A stretch of 64,000 nucleotides of DNA from Austropuccinia psidii (taxonomy: Eukaryota; Basidiomycota; Pucciniomycetes; Pucciniales; Sphaerophragmiaceae). The stretch's first letter is position 1. Each line of letters opens with the position of its first letter. Shown piece by piece: positions 33,345 to 46,700 of this stretch. The stretch spans positions 49,524,698 through 49,588,697 of the forward strand of contig JALGQZ010000011.1 of assembly GCA_023105745.1 (NCBI GenBank), read 5' to 3'. The translations under genes were made by a program, and so were the position numbers. Below the pieces are notes generated by a model. The model saw only the letters and a program-made list of their open reading frames with translations. It was not told the origin of the DNA and ran no database searches.

Positions 33345-36032
33345 TGATTTAATTTAATTATGAAAAAAATTAATTTCATTCAATTTAATCTTATATTAAA
33401 TTAAACAAACAAGATTAAAGTTTGTTTTCTTAAGATTTTTCAGCCTAATAAAAAAAATCAAGAAAAGGAAATTTATTCAATATTATAATCATATATTATT
33501 ATTATTATTTTGCATTAAAATTTTGATAGATATATGATTTGAGATATAATTTAAAAATGCTCTTTGTATGTTTGAATTACCTTTTCCATGAATTTTTTAA
33601 CACTTCAAATCTGTGAATTATCTTCAGAAAGAATTGGGTTATTTAGCTTTCAAGTTTAATATATTCAATGAAATTTTAAAAAGGCATTCATTTTAACGTA
33701 CTCAATTCATATTTCCTCATGAGAGAACCTCTACATATCGCATGACTGATAAAAATATCATATTTTTGACTTATCTCATTGATCAACTGTTGAATATCAA
33801 CTTCATAAATTTAAGTATTGACCTTGCACGTGATACCTGAAACTTAGTGAGCATTGGTGGTTGCACTGCACCCCATTTCAATGTATATCTGCCTATCTGG
33901 GGGACAGGCCACTTCACCGCCAGGTTTCCTAGTTTTTACTAAATTAACTTTAGTGTTTTGGCCTCTTAAAGCACCCGAAGTCCAGGGGGTATGCTAGCGT
34001 CAAAATTGGACGACTTTGGCGTGCGTTCAAACATATGGTTGCTAACGCACGTCATGACTTGCTCAATCGACGCCAAAATCGGCGTCGATGTAGCAAAAAG
34101 GTAGCATGCGTTTAGTGCGCCCCTAATGTTGTTTCTCAAGGCATGAAGCAAAGCAAAAAAGCTTTCAATTTTAAGATCTAAAAAAATTGGATTAAGAGCT
34201 TTACTTGGGTAAATTCGAGATGATTCATGATGGTTATTTTAAAATACTTTCCAGAAGTAATTTTGCCTGATCTTGCTTTTGTAAAAGAAAAGTTTTTCTT
34301 ATAGATGATATAACTTTTTACATATTTATAAGTTTTAGCTGGTTAAACTGGCTAGATCCACATTCAAACCCTAAAGGCTCTGAGGAATATGGTAAAACTG
34401 TGAATTAACATTGAAGGTGCCGTAACTTGGTAATAATTTTGTAAAATTACACATTTTTTCTAAGAAATTTGGCCCTTCCTTAGGGGTAAGTCGACTTAAT
34501 GCAGTGCATTATGATTGACGCCTCAATCTCACAGTTAAAACTGAAATTAGTCTGCTTGAACGCGTTAGGGTTTACTTATCAAGATCATTCATCACCAATG
34601 ATGTTGATATCATAATTTGTTTGGATTGAATTGAAATGTTGCTCTTGAGCTGTGGAAGGGATGTGATGCATATTTTTGATGATTAGGAGGTTCGACTTGG
34701 AAGATGTTGATGGATTTGAATGTGCTGTAGATTGATGCTACCAGTACCAACGATTAGGTTAATGATAAGGATTAATTAATTAATTGATCCAATTTTCAAT
34801 ATCTCATAGGCTATCGTGGAGATCGTTGGCCATCAACAGGGTTAATTAGACAAGCATCAATTTTGATTTTTATATTCCAAAAAGCTGAATAAGTTGATGA
34901 GTACTACTTACATTTACCCACAAAGATTCTGTTGAAGCCGATTTAATGATAATTTTGATTTTGAATTGAAGTCAAGACTCAAGTGCGTATCGAGCCAGGT
35001 GTTCATCAGGATTATTCGCTTGAAGCTTTCTCTATTTTGTCTATTTTCTATCTGTTTTGGATACCACCACTCCTTACGCTTAGGCTATCTAACTTGGACC
35101 TACCCACCAAGTTACACTTTTTGCCAAGTCAGATTTGGCATAGGGTTCAAACTTGGCAATAGCTACAAGTAAAAATACAGTACGAATTTTTAAATCGTCA
35201 TTCTATCCGAATCTGTTAATTAATTGATTTTTTGAGTAAAATCGCGTAAATTGAGTTTTTGATTTTTTGTTTTAAAGACTCAGCTTCTTATGATATAAGT
35301 TGAGCCTAAGATTTAAATACCTGAGCTTGACAACCCATTTAAAACTTCAAACTAAAAAAGCCTTCAGAAACCTAAATTGACAAAATCATCCCACTCTCAC
35401 GAGTTACCACCACCAGTATTAGCGTAAGCCTTAAAACCCTTTTGCTCTTTACAAGTTTACAGTCTTGGACCCTTAAAAGTTTAAAACTAATCTAGTTGAG
35501 ATTAAAGTGACGCTGCTCGATTGATTGAATTAATTAAGATTATTATTATGAATTTCTGAATCGCGGTTGAACGATAAAAGCAAACTCAATTCTTAATCAA
35601 TTAGTCAGCCACTCACACTTTATTTACATTATAAAAATTGATTTTACAGAGTTAAAGAGTGAAATCAATCTTAGTAAGCTAACCGCTAACCGTTAGTCTG
35701 TAGCTGTACTGTGTGTACTGTCCTGTACATGACACATTAAATCATTTTCAAATTTAATCAATCGAAAGTTTAAACTCATTTCAACTTTTTTAAACTTTAA
35801 AGAGAGTATTTGGTAGTGGAAGTAGTACTGGTAGAATTGGTAAGCCATTGCTCTCAAACTTTGCTTTCATACCAGATAAATTAATCCAATTAAAATTTTT
35901 TCAACACCAACAAAGATAATCCAATTATTAAATCTATAGCAGAAAACTAAAAATCAAAAATCAAAAATCGAAATCAAAATCAAAAAGAATTTGATTTTCA
36001 GAAAACCTTCAGTCTAAAACTCTTTCAAGATC
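33345..36032. other. Intergenic DNA upstream of the candidate host gene
   Basis: AT-rich to about 33830, then more balanced sequence. Two hairpins lie side by side: GTGCGTT...AACGCAC (34021-34050) and ATCGACGCC-AAAATC-GGCGTCGAT (34066-34089). A cluster of ACTTGG/CCAAGT inverted motifs is at 35090-35160. The open frame 34966-35172 starts at TTG and has no support. The last 300 bases, ending in repeated AAAATCAAAAATC near the ATG, would be promoter and leader of the next gene. Confidence 0.5.
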
Positions 36033-36678
36033 ATGTCATCATCTTCATTTTCTTTAGTAAGCCAAAACTTGGCACCGATCATGCCATTCATCGAACCAAC
36101 TCAACCAATCGAATTACCATTGATTTTCGAATTTCAATCATCTAATCAAAATCAATCATCTTTCAAAAATCACATCCATTCAAACTCAAAATTTAATCCA
36201 ATTCAATCAAATCACATCCAGGTAATCTATCTTTTTTTTTTTTTTGGATTTCTTTCTAAAATAATTTTAAATTTACTTTTAACAATAAAAACCCATTTGA
36301 ATTATGTTTTGACGTCTTTCTTTGGAATAGACTCAGGATTCTTTAGACCATGAATCAGGAAATACTTCAGAAGAAGAAGCTATGCTTGAAAGGTCAGAAT
36401 CTCATTAGATTTCGTCGTGCCAATCAAAACTCGCGATAAAATAATCTCAAGATGAAACTGACTTGAAGAAATCTTTCTTGATTCAATTTTACACAGAACT
36501 AGAATGGACTTGGAACGAAAATTGGGAGAATTAGCTAAACTCAAAAAACAGGTAAAGTTCCTTGAAAACTAATCATTAGAATCATTCACTTGAAACTCAA
36601 TCTAGACAACCTTCATCAAATTAGCTGGCTCAAACTGAAAAGCGCGAGCGCGAATTAGCATCCCGAATTGTCGCTTAA
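36033..36678 (+). CDS. Predicted four-exon host gene: small coiled-coil protein, 119 residues
   Basis: ATG at 36033. Exons 36033-36221, 36331-36392, 36497-36551 and 36625-36678; introns of 109, 104 and 73 bases all obey GT-AG and keep one frame to TAA at 36676-36678. Residues 1-63 are Ser/Asn/Gln/Pro-rich and probably disordered. The C-terminal part from EEEAMLERTRMDLERK onward is charged with Leu at heptad spacing (LERTRMDL, LERKLGEL, LAKLKKQL), a short coiled coil or leucine zipper without a basic DNA-binding region. Exon 4 is richer in GC (GCGCGAGCGCG) than its surroundings. It has no transposon similarity I can see and the splice sites agree, so it is my only host-gene candidate. I do not recognise the family; a subunit of a larger complex would fit its size. 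Splicing is unproven. Confidence 0.5.
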
Positions 36679-39600
36679 AACGTCCCCTAGCGGGGCTCAA
36701 ATCAACTCAGTATTTGCCTCTTGCTGACGCTATAAATGAGCGATTGGCGGCTCATTTTTTCTTTTTCCTCTCTTATCTCTCTTATTTTTATCATTCAAGC
36801 TTTGAAGTTTGAAATTTGGACCTCGTCTGTCTCTCCCACTCAAAAAAATAATCAATAAAAAGTTTTATTGGCCGGTTTTAAAAGAGTTTTGCCTCTTTAA
36901 CGACCAGAAAACAAGGTTTTCAAAATGATTTTCTTTTTTCTATTTTTTTTTTCACTTTCCTCACACGTTTTACCTTTGTAAAAGTTTCAATTTGCTACTT
37001 TTGCTTTGCCTTTGTTTCAGCTTGCCTTGTAGTTTTTGGGTACAATTAAATTTGAGCAAATAAAAAAAATCAAACCACCATTTCATTGACAGTGATTGAA
37101 TTTCGGAGGAGTATGGCAAAACCTTTTCATCGCAATGTTAACTGCAGTAGCGTGGTGAGGAGGGAAAAAGCTCCTTTTCAAAAGTCAAACTGTTTCATTA
37201 AACTCGAAAAAAACGTCTAAGCAAAACCAACACGAGTTTGCTTGTCTGAGGAAAGCCACATGATAAGATGCCATCTGGGAGTTATGTTACTATGTTATTG
37301 ATTTGTTGCAACTTGACATTTAGTTTGGCGGTGACATCGCAGACGCCCAAAACATGAAATGATCAGAGTTGACCTCAATTTCTAATTCAACACCACCATC
37401 ATAATATCGATCTTGAAAATAAATATAGGCCTATCAGCCCAAATCTCACTTTTTTGGAAAATGAGCTTCAATAAGAATAGTGGAGTTCAAAGTATTATTT
37501 TCTCCAAAATACTTTTGATATCCTGAAAAATTTAAATCACACCTTTAGAATTAATTAATTTAATTGTTGAGCAAATTTTTGACTAAATTTTAGCAATGGT
37601 TCCCTAATAGTTTGAAATCCACTAACATATATCTTCAAGATTAAGAATGGAATAAAAGCCTAAAACATGAATTAAAATTAAAAATAATTGAAAAATTTGA
37701 ATTAAATTGAATTCTGTTCTCTATTTTATTTAAAAAAGATTTTTTTGTTTTATTTTTAAATAATATATAATGATGAAAAGTTTTTTTTGAATTGATACAT
37801 GAATAATAAATTGTTTTTATATTTTTTTATATATTTTACCAGAAAATAAAATTAAGTATTTTTAATCATAGTTGCTTTATTAAAAAATCAAAAAAGGGTA
37901 TTAGTAAATTCATGTAAGCCATAACTTGAATTTACCAAAATAGGCCAAATTTATGTGAGAAAGGCCTTTTTTTAAAAAAATAAACATTACTACAGCTTAA
38001 TTCAATATAATTTTCCCCAGAAAAATAAAAGAATAAAATTGATTTAATTATTATTCGCAGAAACAAAAAGTGTTGTTAATTTTCTAAATATTTTTGTTTT
38101 GTGTTGAAATTGCCCAATTTGAGCAATTTTATCAATTTCATTTTTTTAATGGAAAAATATTATAAAAAACTAATTCACTTATGAATTGATAGTATATTCA
38201 AAAAAAAAAAGAAAGCATATTTAAGTGATCCAAAAAAAAACCCTTAGAAATAATTGAGATTTTCATAAATTTTGATTTATTTAATTTGAGATTAAAGAAG
38301 TTTTGTTGATTTTTTTTTTTTTTTTTTGAAAATTGGGTATATTTTTTTAATTAAATATTTAAAAATAATAATAATAATTAAAAATTAATTTTTTCAATTT
38401 ATTTTTATTTAATTAATTTATTAAATATTGAAATTCAAAAAAATCAGATAAAAAAATAAAAAAAAAGTGAAGATTTTTTTTTGGTATTTTGCCATTATTG
38501 TGTATATGTTGAGATATGCGTGTACGTGGAAATGGAGGGGGGGTTGGTAAATCATATTTAAAAATATTAATTGCATCAAATCATCTTTTCATAAGTAAAA
38601 AAAAAGCTTATTAAATATAAATAATCTTTAAGATAAATTTTCAAAAGGTTTAAAATTAAATTAGAAATTGGTAAAATGTTTTTTTTTTTAATTTTCAAGA
38701 AATCTTGTCTTATTGTATATTAAATTTTTAAAATTTTTAAAATTTATCTTGAAATTTATACAACAACATGAGTGAGCCAAACAATTAATATGATCTTACT
38801 ATATGATATCCTGGAGAAATCAAACCATAAATGAAAAACAAAAAATTTGATGAAAAGACTTTTTCCCGATTTTTATTTGAAACCAATAAATATTAACTTG
38901 AATTATTTATTATTCAAATTAAATTTCTAAGTAATTAAATTTAACTTTAAATTCCATTCATTTAAAAAAAAATTATTAATTTATTTATTTTTTTTTTAAA
39001 AAAAAAGGTTAAAATAATTTGAATTTTTTTTTCATAAATTATAATTGATATAAATTTTTTCATTTAATTGAATTTAACTTTTAAATATGTTTTTATTTTT
39101 GTGTGTAAAAAAAAAAAAAAATTTCTTAAATTAAATTTTTAAAATAACACACTATGAAATTTTTATGAGTTCCTTAAAAACCTAGAATTAATTAATTTAT
39201 TATATTTATTATATTTACTATTTTTTTTTTAAAAAAAAAGGTCAGATTGAAAGTTTTAAATTAATTAATTCAAGCAAAATAAAAAAAATATCAAGTTTTT
39301 TTCTTTTCAATTTTTTTTTTCAAAAAAATATGAGACTTTTAATTAAAAAAAAAAAACTTAAGAAAAAAATAATTTAAAGAAAATTAACAAAAAAAAAAAA
39401 AAAAAAAACCTGAAAAAAAAAATAAGAATTAAATTCAAAATATTTAAATGTATCGATTTGATATTAATTTCTTTTAGCTGTTAATATATTTTTTTTATTT
39501 GGAATTTACATTGATCTCAAAATTTTAAAAATTGTATTAAATGAGTAATTATGCTCAATTTTGTTTTTGAAAAATATTTTTTAAATAAGAGGAAGAATTC

Positions 39601-41797
39601 AAATAAACTTCATTTTAAAAAAATTTGATATAAGATGAAATTTGAAGTACTTTTAATAAATTATAAAATGGTTTCTTTTTTGGCTTCAAAAGGTCTCAAA
39701 AACAAAAATACAGGAGTTTTTTTTTGGATTAAATTGTAAAATAAAAAAAAAAATAAAAACTTGGATGAATTTATTAAGTTTAATTTAAAAAAAAATTGAA
39801 TTTGTGAAAGGAAAATAAATAAAATTATTAAAATTTTAAATAAAATAAAATAAAAACTAAGCTTCAACTTAGGATTTTTATCAATTTTTAGAAAAATATT
39901 TTATTTAAAAAGATATGTATTTTTGATATACATGGTTTAATTTCATATCTTCTAAAATAAAATTTCTTTTTTTCATGAATGGGAAATAGATATGGATATT
40001 TAAAATAAAAGGGAAAATTTGATTTTATTTAAAAAGAAAGATGGAATAGGTGGGTTCCTTTTGGGATTAGGGGTCATAAATGAAGAAAGAAAAAGGAGGA
40101 AGAATTTAATATACAAACAAGGATCCTTGAGTGCCAAACTAAAGGAAAGTATTCAATTTTTAATAAGGTTCTTTTAAAAATTCAATAGAAGATTGAATAG
40201 TTTCATGGGATACTAGCTTGAGCTATAGAAATATTGGTGAAGTTTTAATTTTCATGAATTTATTTTTGGGTGATTATTGAGATTTATTGTGAAAAAAAAA
40301 TTAAAATCTTACAAAAAAAATATGAGACTTTTTGAGGAATATCAATAAAGTATTTCAATTCTTTTTTCACAAGAAATACTTCCTCAAGATTCATGTTATT
40401 ATCTTTTAATGAAAATATTGAGATTTTTTAAGTTTGTTTTTGAATTGAAAGCTTGGTAATGACCTTATAAATTTAAACTATAGAGATAGATAAGTCTCCT
40501 TCATGGGGAATCGTATTTGTCCAACAACAGAGAAAAAAACCCTCCTTAAATTATTTCCAAGGAAAGTTCAGGTAGCTGAGCACTGCAAAAAGGGGAAGGA
40601 TTTTTAATTTTACGAATTATCATGGAATAGAAAAGGAAAAGAAGGGAAGTAGTTAAGTGAGGAAATTGGGTCAAAAAAATGGGTGGTAGTGAGTTTGTAT
40701 TTTTTTAAAAAAGAGTTTGGAGTGAGGAAAAAATTTAGGGAATCTAAAATGAAATCCTCAAAGGAGAGAGGATGAATATTCAAGAAATAAAAATGGTCAG
40801 TGAGGAGGGAAAATGAAAAAATATTCTTGGGAAAAGAATTCCAAATTTCATGAACCATTGCAAGTGAAAAGAATATTTAGAAATTAAGAAATGAGGTTTT
40901 GGGATGGACTTGGGTAATTGGTAAATTCAATTGGGTTTTATTATTTGATTTTTTTCTATAATGAGAATTAATATCATATGCTTCATGAATAATAATTATA
41001 ATTATAATTTAATTTTGTAAATTATTTATTCAATATTTTAGTTGGAATTTTTCAAAGGAATATAAAATCAAGATATCAATTTGAATTTAATTTTTTTACA
41101 CAATTGAGAATTCATAAAAATAAATTAAAAAAGCCTTATTAATAATTTTTTAATTTTGAATTAATTCATTGCTGAGAGAAAAAACATTAATTCAAAAAAG
41201 GAAGATTTCTAATATTATTTAGGTTTATTTTTACTTCTTAAATTTTAGAATTAAAATTAAGAAAGAAGAAGGTTTTCTCTTAAAATTGAAAGAATTATGG
41301 AAGAATAATAAAATATTAAGCTTGAGGGGGTTGAAGAATTCTATATTCTTAAATAAAGATGGAAATTCAAAATTTAATGAGCTTGGATAAGTAATTATAA
41401 TAGCAATTAATTTGAAATTTGAAAAAAGAAAAATTCTTGAATTCAAATGGAAGAATTTGAGATTATTTTGAAAGATTGAAAAATATTAATGAGTTAGTTT
41501 TTTATGAATGCTAATATAGTTATTAACCAATTAATTCAGATTTAACTTCACATCAATTTTCTTTTTCAAATAAAAACATCTTTGATTCAAATTTCAACTT
41601 AAAATTTATTGTTAATAATAATAATAAAGCCTCAAATCATTTTTTCCTATTTCTAATTTCTTTTAGATGTTGGTCTAATTACGTATCCCCAATTTAAAGC
41701 AAATAAAACCAATATTAAAAAGATAAATCAATTATATTCAAGTTAAGCTAACTTTAATTGTAGTTTTATTCAAAAAACTTTATCATATTAACTCTTA
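36679..41797. other. Gene-poor AT-rich DNA
   Basis: The first 700 bases are moderately balanced and include CCCCTAGCGGGG (36684-36695) just after the candidate gene. From 37500 on the sequence is extremely AT-rich, with long poly-A and poly-T tracts (for example 39100-39120, 39390-39410). Open frames at 39661-39867, 40610-40858 and 41231-41446 are Phe/Leu/Ile/Asn-rich composition artefacts. Confidence 0.55.
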
Positions 41798-41802
41798 TCA
41801 AT

Positions 41803-43726
41803 TGTAATATGAGTCTGTGAAAGCCTTGATAATATTACTATCAATAAAGGGTACTATGACTTTCCTTTTGAAATATAAAAAATAAACTTATCATAAAAAC
41901 AATTGAATGATTAGTTACTTAATTATTTCTTTTACTTGTTATACACTAGTAAGCAGTAATTTTCTACTAGAATCAATTACAAGAAGTATTAATAATAAAA
42001 CTTCTTATTAAAATAGTATAAAAACTATTTTGATGTATAATTATCTTTTACAAGAAGAATTATGAATATAATTTTTGAAGAAAACTATTACTAGGGAAAG
42101 AATCTAACAATAAAATGGAAAAACTTACCAATACTCCAATAATAACTTGAACAGAATTGGTAGAGTGATCTGATGGATTAATTGTGGATTTAAAAGATAA
42201 AATTTCTTTATAGCAATAACACAATAGCATAATAGTTAAAAAAATTGAAAATAGTATATTTATCTCAATTAAAGTCTTTCTAATTGATCTGAAAATATTT
42301 ACAACACTTAAGAAAAGAATAAACTAATACTTACTTGTTGGTACTGAAGATATGATTGAATAATAAGATGAATTGGAGAAAACAAAAAGAGGAGGCCTAT
42401 TTTAAGTCTACAGAAGCTCATAGAGGCATGCAATAGAGCAGACTGAAAAAAAAATGAGTGATAAACCATAAATCCTCTTTGGATACTTGGTTACATAACT
42501 TGTTGTCAAATAAGATTATCATAATTGCTGAATTAAGTCATTTTAAATGACTACCAACCCATTTATGGTTGAGAAATAAAGGAGTAAAAACTTTAAATCT
42601 TCCTTTACTTCAAAAAAATTATTAATTTATCAAAGTTATAAATTTTATTGGAAAGTTCATCACAGACTGTATTTAATGTGAATTTTTGAAGATTCAGTAT
42701 TTGATGTGGAATTATCAAAAATGGACTGTAAGTAAAGTTTTTAATTTGAATTATGAAGTCATAATTATTTTTGTCTTTTATATGAATTATAACTTTCCGA
42801 TTTGGGACCAAAAGTTTCAGAAATATTCATTGATAATTGTATCTTTTAATTAATTTTTCAAGTTTTTACCTTACTTCTACATAGAATGGCAAATAGCACA
42901 GTAATAGCTGGTTTCTGTGAGGTAAATGCATGGGTACTAGTAAAAAAAGGGTTTTAATTAACATTTTAAGTTTTTTACAAGGAAAATCTTTTGGAATTGC
43001 AATGGTTGCAGGAGTCAGGCTAGCTCATTACCTCCTTGTCACATCAAAATGGCAGTTTATTTGTCATTTTCTTATGATTTAATGGGACTCTAACTTGGTA
43101 ACCAAGTTCCCAAAAGGTTTAAGTATACTAATTGGGCCATGATCAGCCATAGATCAAAGATTTAGAGCTATCCATGCCTCAGAGGCCTCAGAATTTTGGT
43201 ACCCTGGCTCTCTTCAATGTGTTTTGTCCCCCCTAGCTATTTTCATGTCAAAAATAGTAGTTCAGGCTTAAAGACTGATATCCACTATGGGCGTATCAAT
43301 CTGTATGTAAGAATACTGTAATATTAAGTGCCACAAACATTTGTTAAATGATTCTTAGTGTATATGCAACATGGGATTTCTCACACTTGCATTATTTTGG
43401 CATGGAATTGAGAAAAAAAAATTCACATTTATTTTATGTGGTATTGATGATATGGTGTTGAATTACTTTCCACATTAACACCTCATAGAGTTAATTTGAG
43501 CTCATTCACTCTATGGAGTTACCCTAGGTGTATTTTTGTGTAGAATCAAAATTGAGCCTTGAATCCATGGATTTACTTAATCAAAAAAAATTCATTCATC
43601 TTTTCTTAAATGAAAAATAATAAATTTTGGATATATGCATGAATTATGGGTTATGCATAGTTTAGAATTCATTTTGATATTAGTTTTAACCTATTTGGGT
43701 ATGTAAAATATACCTCAAATATCACA
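41803..43726 (-). repeat. Solo LTR, family D (third copy)
   Basis: The plus strand starts TGTAATATGAGTCTGTG and ends TACCTCAAATATCACA; collinear with 13284-15034 and longer because it keeps about 130 bases lost there. Flanks TCAAT (41798-41802) and TAAAT (43727-43731) match at four of five positions, an eroded target duplication. Confidence 0.85.
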
Positions 43727-43731
43727 TAAAT

Positions 43732-46700
43732 TTTATCTTTGTGTTTTATATTCTTCTTTAATTCCTTTGAAAAAAAAATATTTTCATTATTTTAATTCTA
43801 ATTATAAATTTAATTCATTCAATTTTTTGATAATCTCAATGGTTTATATTTATATACCAGAAAAATGTAATTAATTGAATTAAAAAAGAGACTTATTATG
43901 GTCCTATATATATACACATAAATATTTACTTTGAGATGAATTCAGTAAGATGGGTTTTGAAAAAAGAATATCTTTGTGTCAGAGCTTTAAGAAATAAATT
44001 CTGTATTTATTTTTACATAGTACTGATGTTTTTTATTTGAAATTGCTATTATCTGTAAGATTGAATTTCATCAAAGTGTATCTTTTTGACTATTAGGTTA
44101 TTATTTCAGGATAAAAATGAGAACAGAAGCCAAATTGATTTTAATCTTAATGAAATTATAATTTAATTACAAAAAAAAATTGAATTAAACATTAGGAAGT
44201 AGAATTATAATTACTAAATAAACTAAAATTAACTCAAATTTGGGTCAAAATGTCAATCATAATTGCAATTAAATCAGATTCTTAACGGATCCAATCAGAA
44301 ATTAAATCAATTAGAATTGTTGAATTGCAAATTTATGGTGTTTTACTTGAGCATTGAACATTTTCAAGTCACATATTCTCTGTAAAGAAGTACATTATTA
44401 AGATGGAATTTATAGATTTGATAGTGAATTTCCAAATTCAATTTGAATCTTCTGACTTCAATTTTATTTTTTCTTATTTACAAGAAATACCAGCAAGGAA
44501 CTGTGTTTATGAAGATTTTCATTATTTGATGCATTATGAGAGCTTTCTTACATAGAAAATAGACTAAAATGCATGCACAACCTTGAATAATAGCCATAAA
44601 TGTTGGAATAACTGGAAAAAAGGTAATTCAAACCGATATAAGAAAATGTTTATAGCTGGATAAAAAAAATCTTTCACTTTTTTGCTTAGTAAAATTTTAA
44701 AATACCCCTCCGAAAGAAATTTATCTCTTAAATTAATAATTACAAAAAGAAAAAAATATCTTATTACCACTTATTTCATTAATTATACCCTTAAAAAATA
44801 TCAAAATTGGGTAAAAGAAATTACTTTTCATCCATTTTCAAGGGAGATCCCTCTAATTAAATATTATATTGAAGTGTTTTGTCAATATTTTTAATAATAT
44901 TTTAGTTCTATTTGATACATTTTCTGGAAAAGCTCAAGTCCAGTTTACTAGAATTAAAAAATTAAGATAGTATGGAAGAATCAAGATGATACATGGAAAA
45001 AAAAAATATCCTTGAATCTAAAGAGGAAGAGCTAGATCAAATTCTCAAACAAGATTTACTTATAGAAATCTTCTTTCTAACATCTACAGGATGAAGAAAT
45101 TTGATGAAATAATTATTTGAAGAAAATAAATATATTCATACTATGTACTAAAAGTAAGAGTAGATTTACAGAAGGTATCAATATTGATAAGAAATAGAAA
45201 ATTTCTACTTTTCAGTTCCAATCTTATAAAATTATCTTAAGAATGGGCATAAATGAATGAGGTTTATCTAATAATTTTTTCTTGGAATTCTAAATACTTT
45301 AAGCTCAAGGATTATAATCCAAAATATTAAAAATGACTTTGGAAAATGATGAAAACTTTCAAAATAAGAGGAAATATTCCAAAAAATAAAGGGATTTTAT
45401 AAAATTAATAATAATTTGTGGAACTAAGAATAAAGCTCAGAAATGCGGTGAATAAACTGCATTAAAAAAATTCCATCCTTTTTTTAAATTAATTAAGGTC
45501 AACACATGATTTTGAAATAAATACTTTGAGATAGTCAACACTCAATGAACAAGCTTGAAGTTTTTTAATTCTTCTATTACCCAAAATATCAATTCATTCA
45601 AATCAATCATTCTTCTTTTTCAGGAAAGCTATTTATAATTAAATATTTATAAAAAAGGACTATGAAGTAATAATTGTTTTGAGAATTTGTATTTCTCAAT
45701 GAATATCTTCCCAATTTGATGGATTTAAGGAATTTGAAACTCACATTATATATTTTTTTATAAATATCACTTTGTAAAGCTTTACTTATTATAACCTATA
45801 TGATAAATATTTTCAAAAGATAGAATCAAAGAGAGCTTTAATATCAGATAAAACGAATTTCTTCTCATCAAATAATATTTTCTCAAAACATGCGTTAAAT
45901 AATTAAAAAAGAATGAAAAACCTTTCCATAAATAAATATCGTATTCTTGAGATTTTCAATAAGATTTAAATATAAGATTTTAATCAAGATACCTTCCATT
46001 TTTTGGCCAGAATTATCGACTTTATTGAATAAATGAATTTTTAGTAAAGTAGGTTACACCAACTCAAGACAATAAATAGAATAATGTTGTGAATTGTTTT
46101 CTGAAAAAATGGTCTCTCCTTTCATGTCTCATTAAAAGAGAAGATTATTTATTCGAGAATTTCAAAATTTTATAATGGAGAGATAAGAATTCAAAACTCT
46201 GAAATACTTGATAATATAAAATTTAAATACAAAAATTTGATCAAAAAGAAACAAAACAATTGGAAATATGTGTTTTTGGTGAGTCTTGATTTCTAACCCC
46301 CTAACCAAGCTTCCCAACACGAGAGCTCAAGATGAATTACAAATATTACACAGAAATCGTGCCTTCTCATGCTAAATATTCATCATTTTTTCATATTATC
46401 ATGATTTATTCTCTTTGAGTAGGTGAACACATATACTTAAGATCATTTTATACTCCAATAATTGGCTTTTAAAAAGTTATTTACATACAAACTTATACCT
46501 GTAACTAATTTCTTTGATGTTTTATGCCAACCACAATTTTTCATTGAAGACACTTTCAAAAAAAAAATCTGTAAGAATTCATAATACTCATCATTCTTTT
46601 GATCTTGAATCAAAGCTGAGAGAAAAGAGTTTTGGGGAATTGAGCTTTTCTATAGAAATAAGTAAATTTTTATAGAAAACTGTAACTATTTAAGAATTTT

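Noticed and set aside
34966..35172. Small secreted-looking open frame
   Set aside because: It starts at TTG, has no splice or codon support, and overlaps the inverted ACTTGG motifs.
39661..41446. Several Phe/Leu/Ile/Asn-rich open frames
   Set aside because: Composition artefacts of extremely AT-rich DNA with homopolymer runs.
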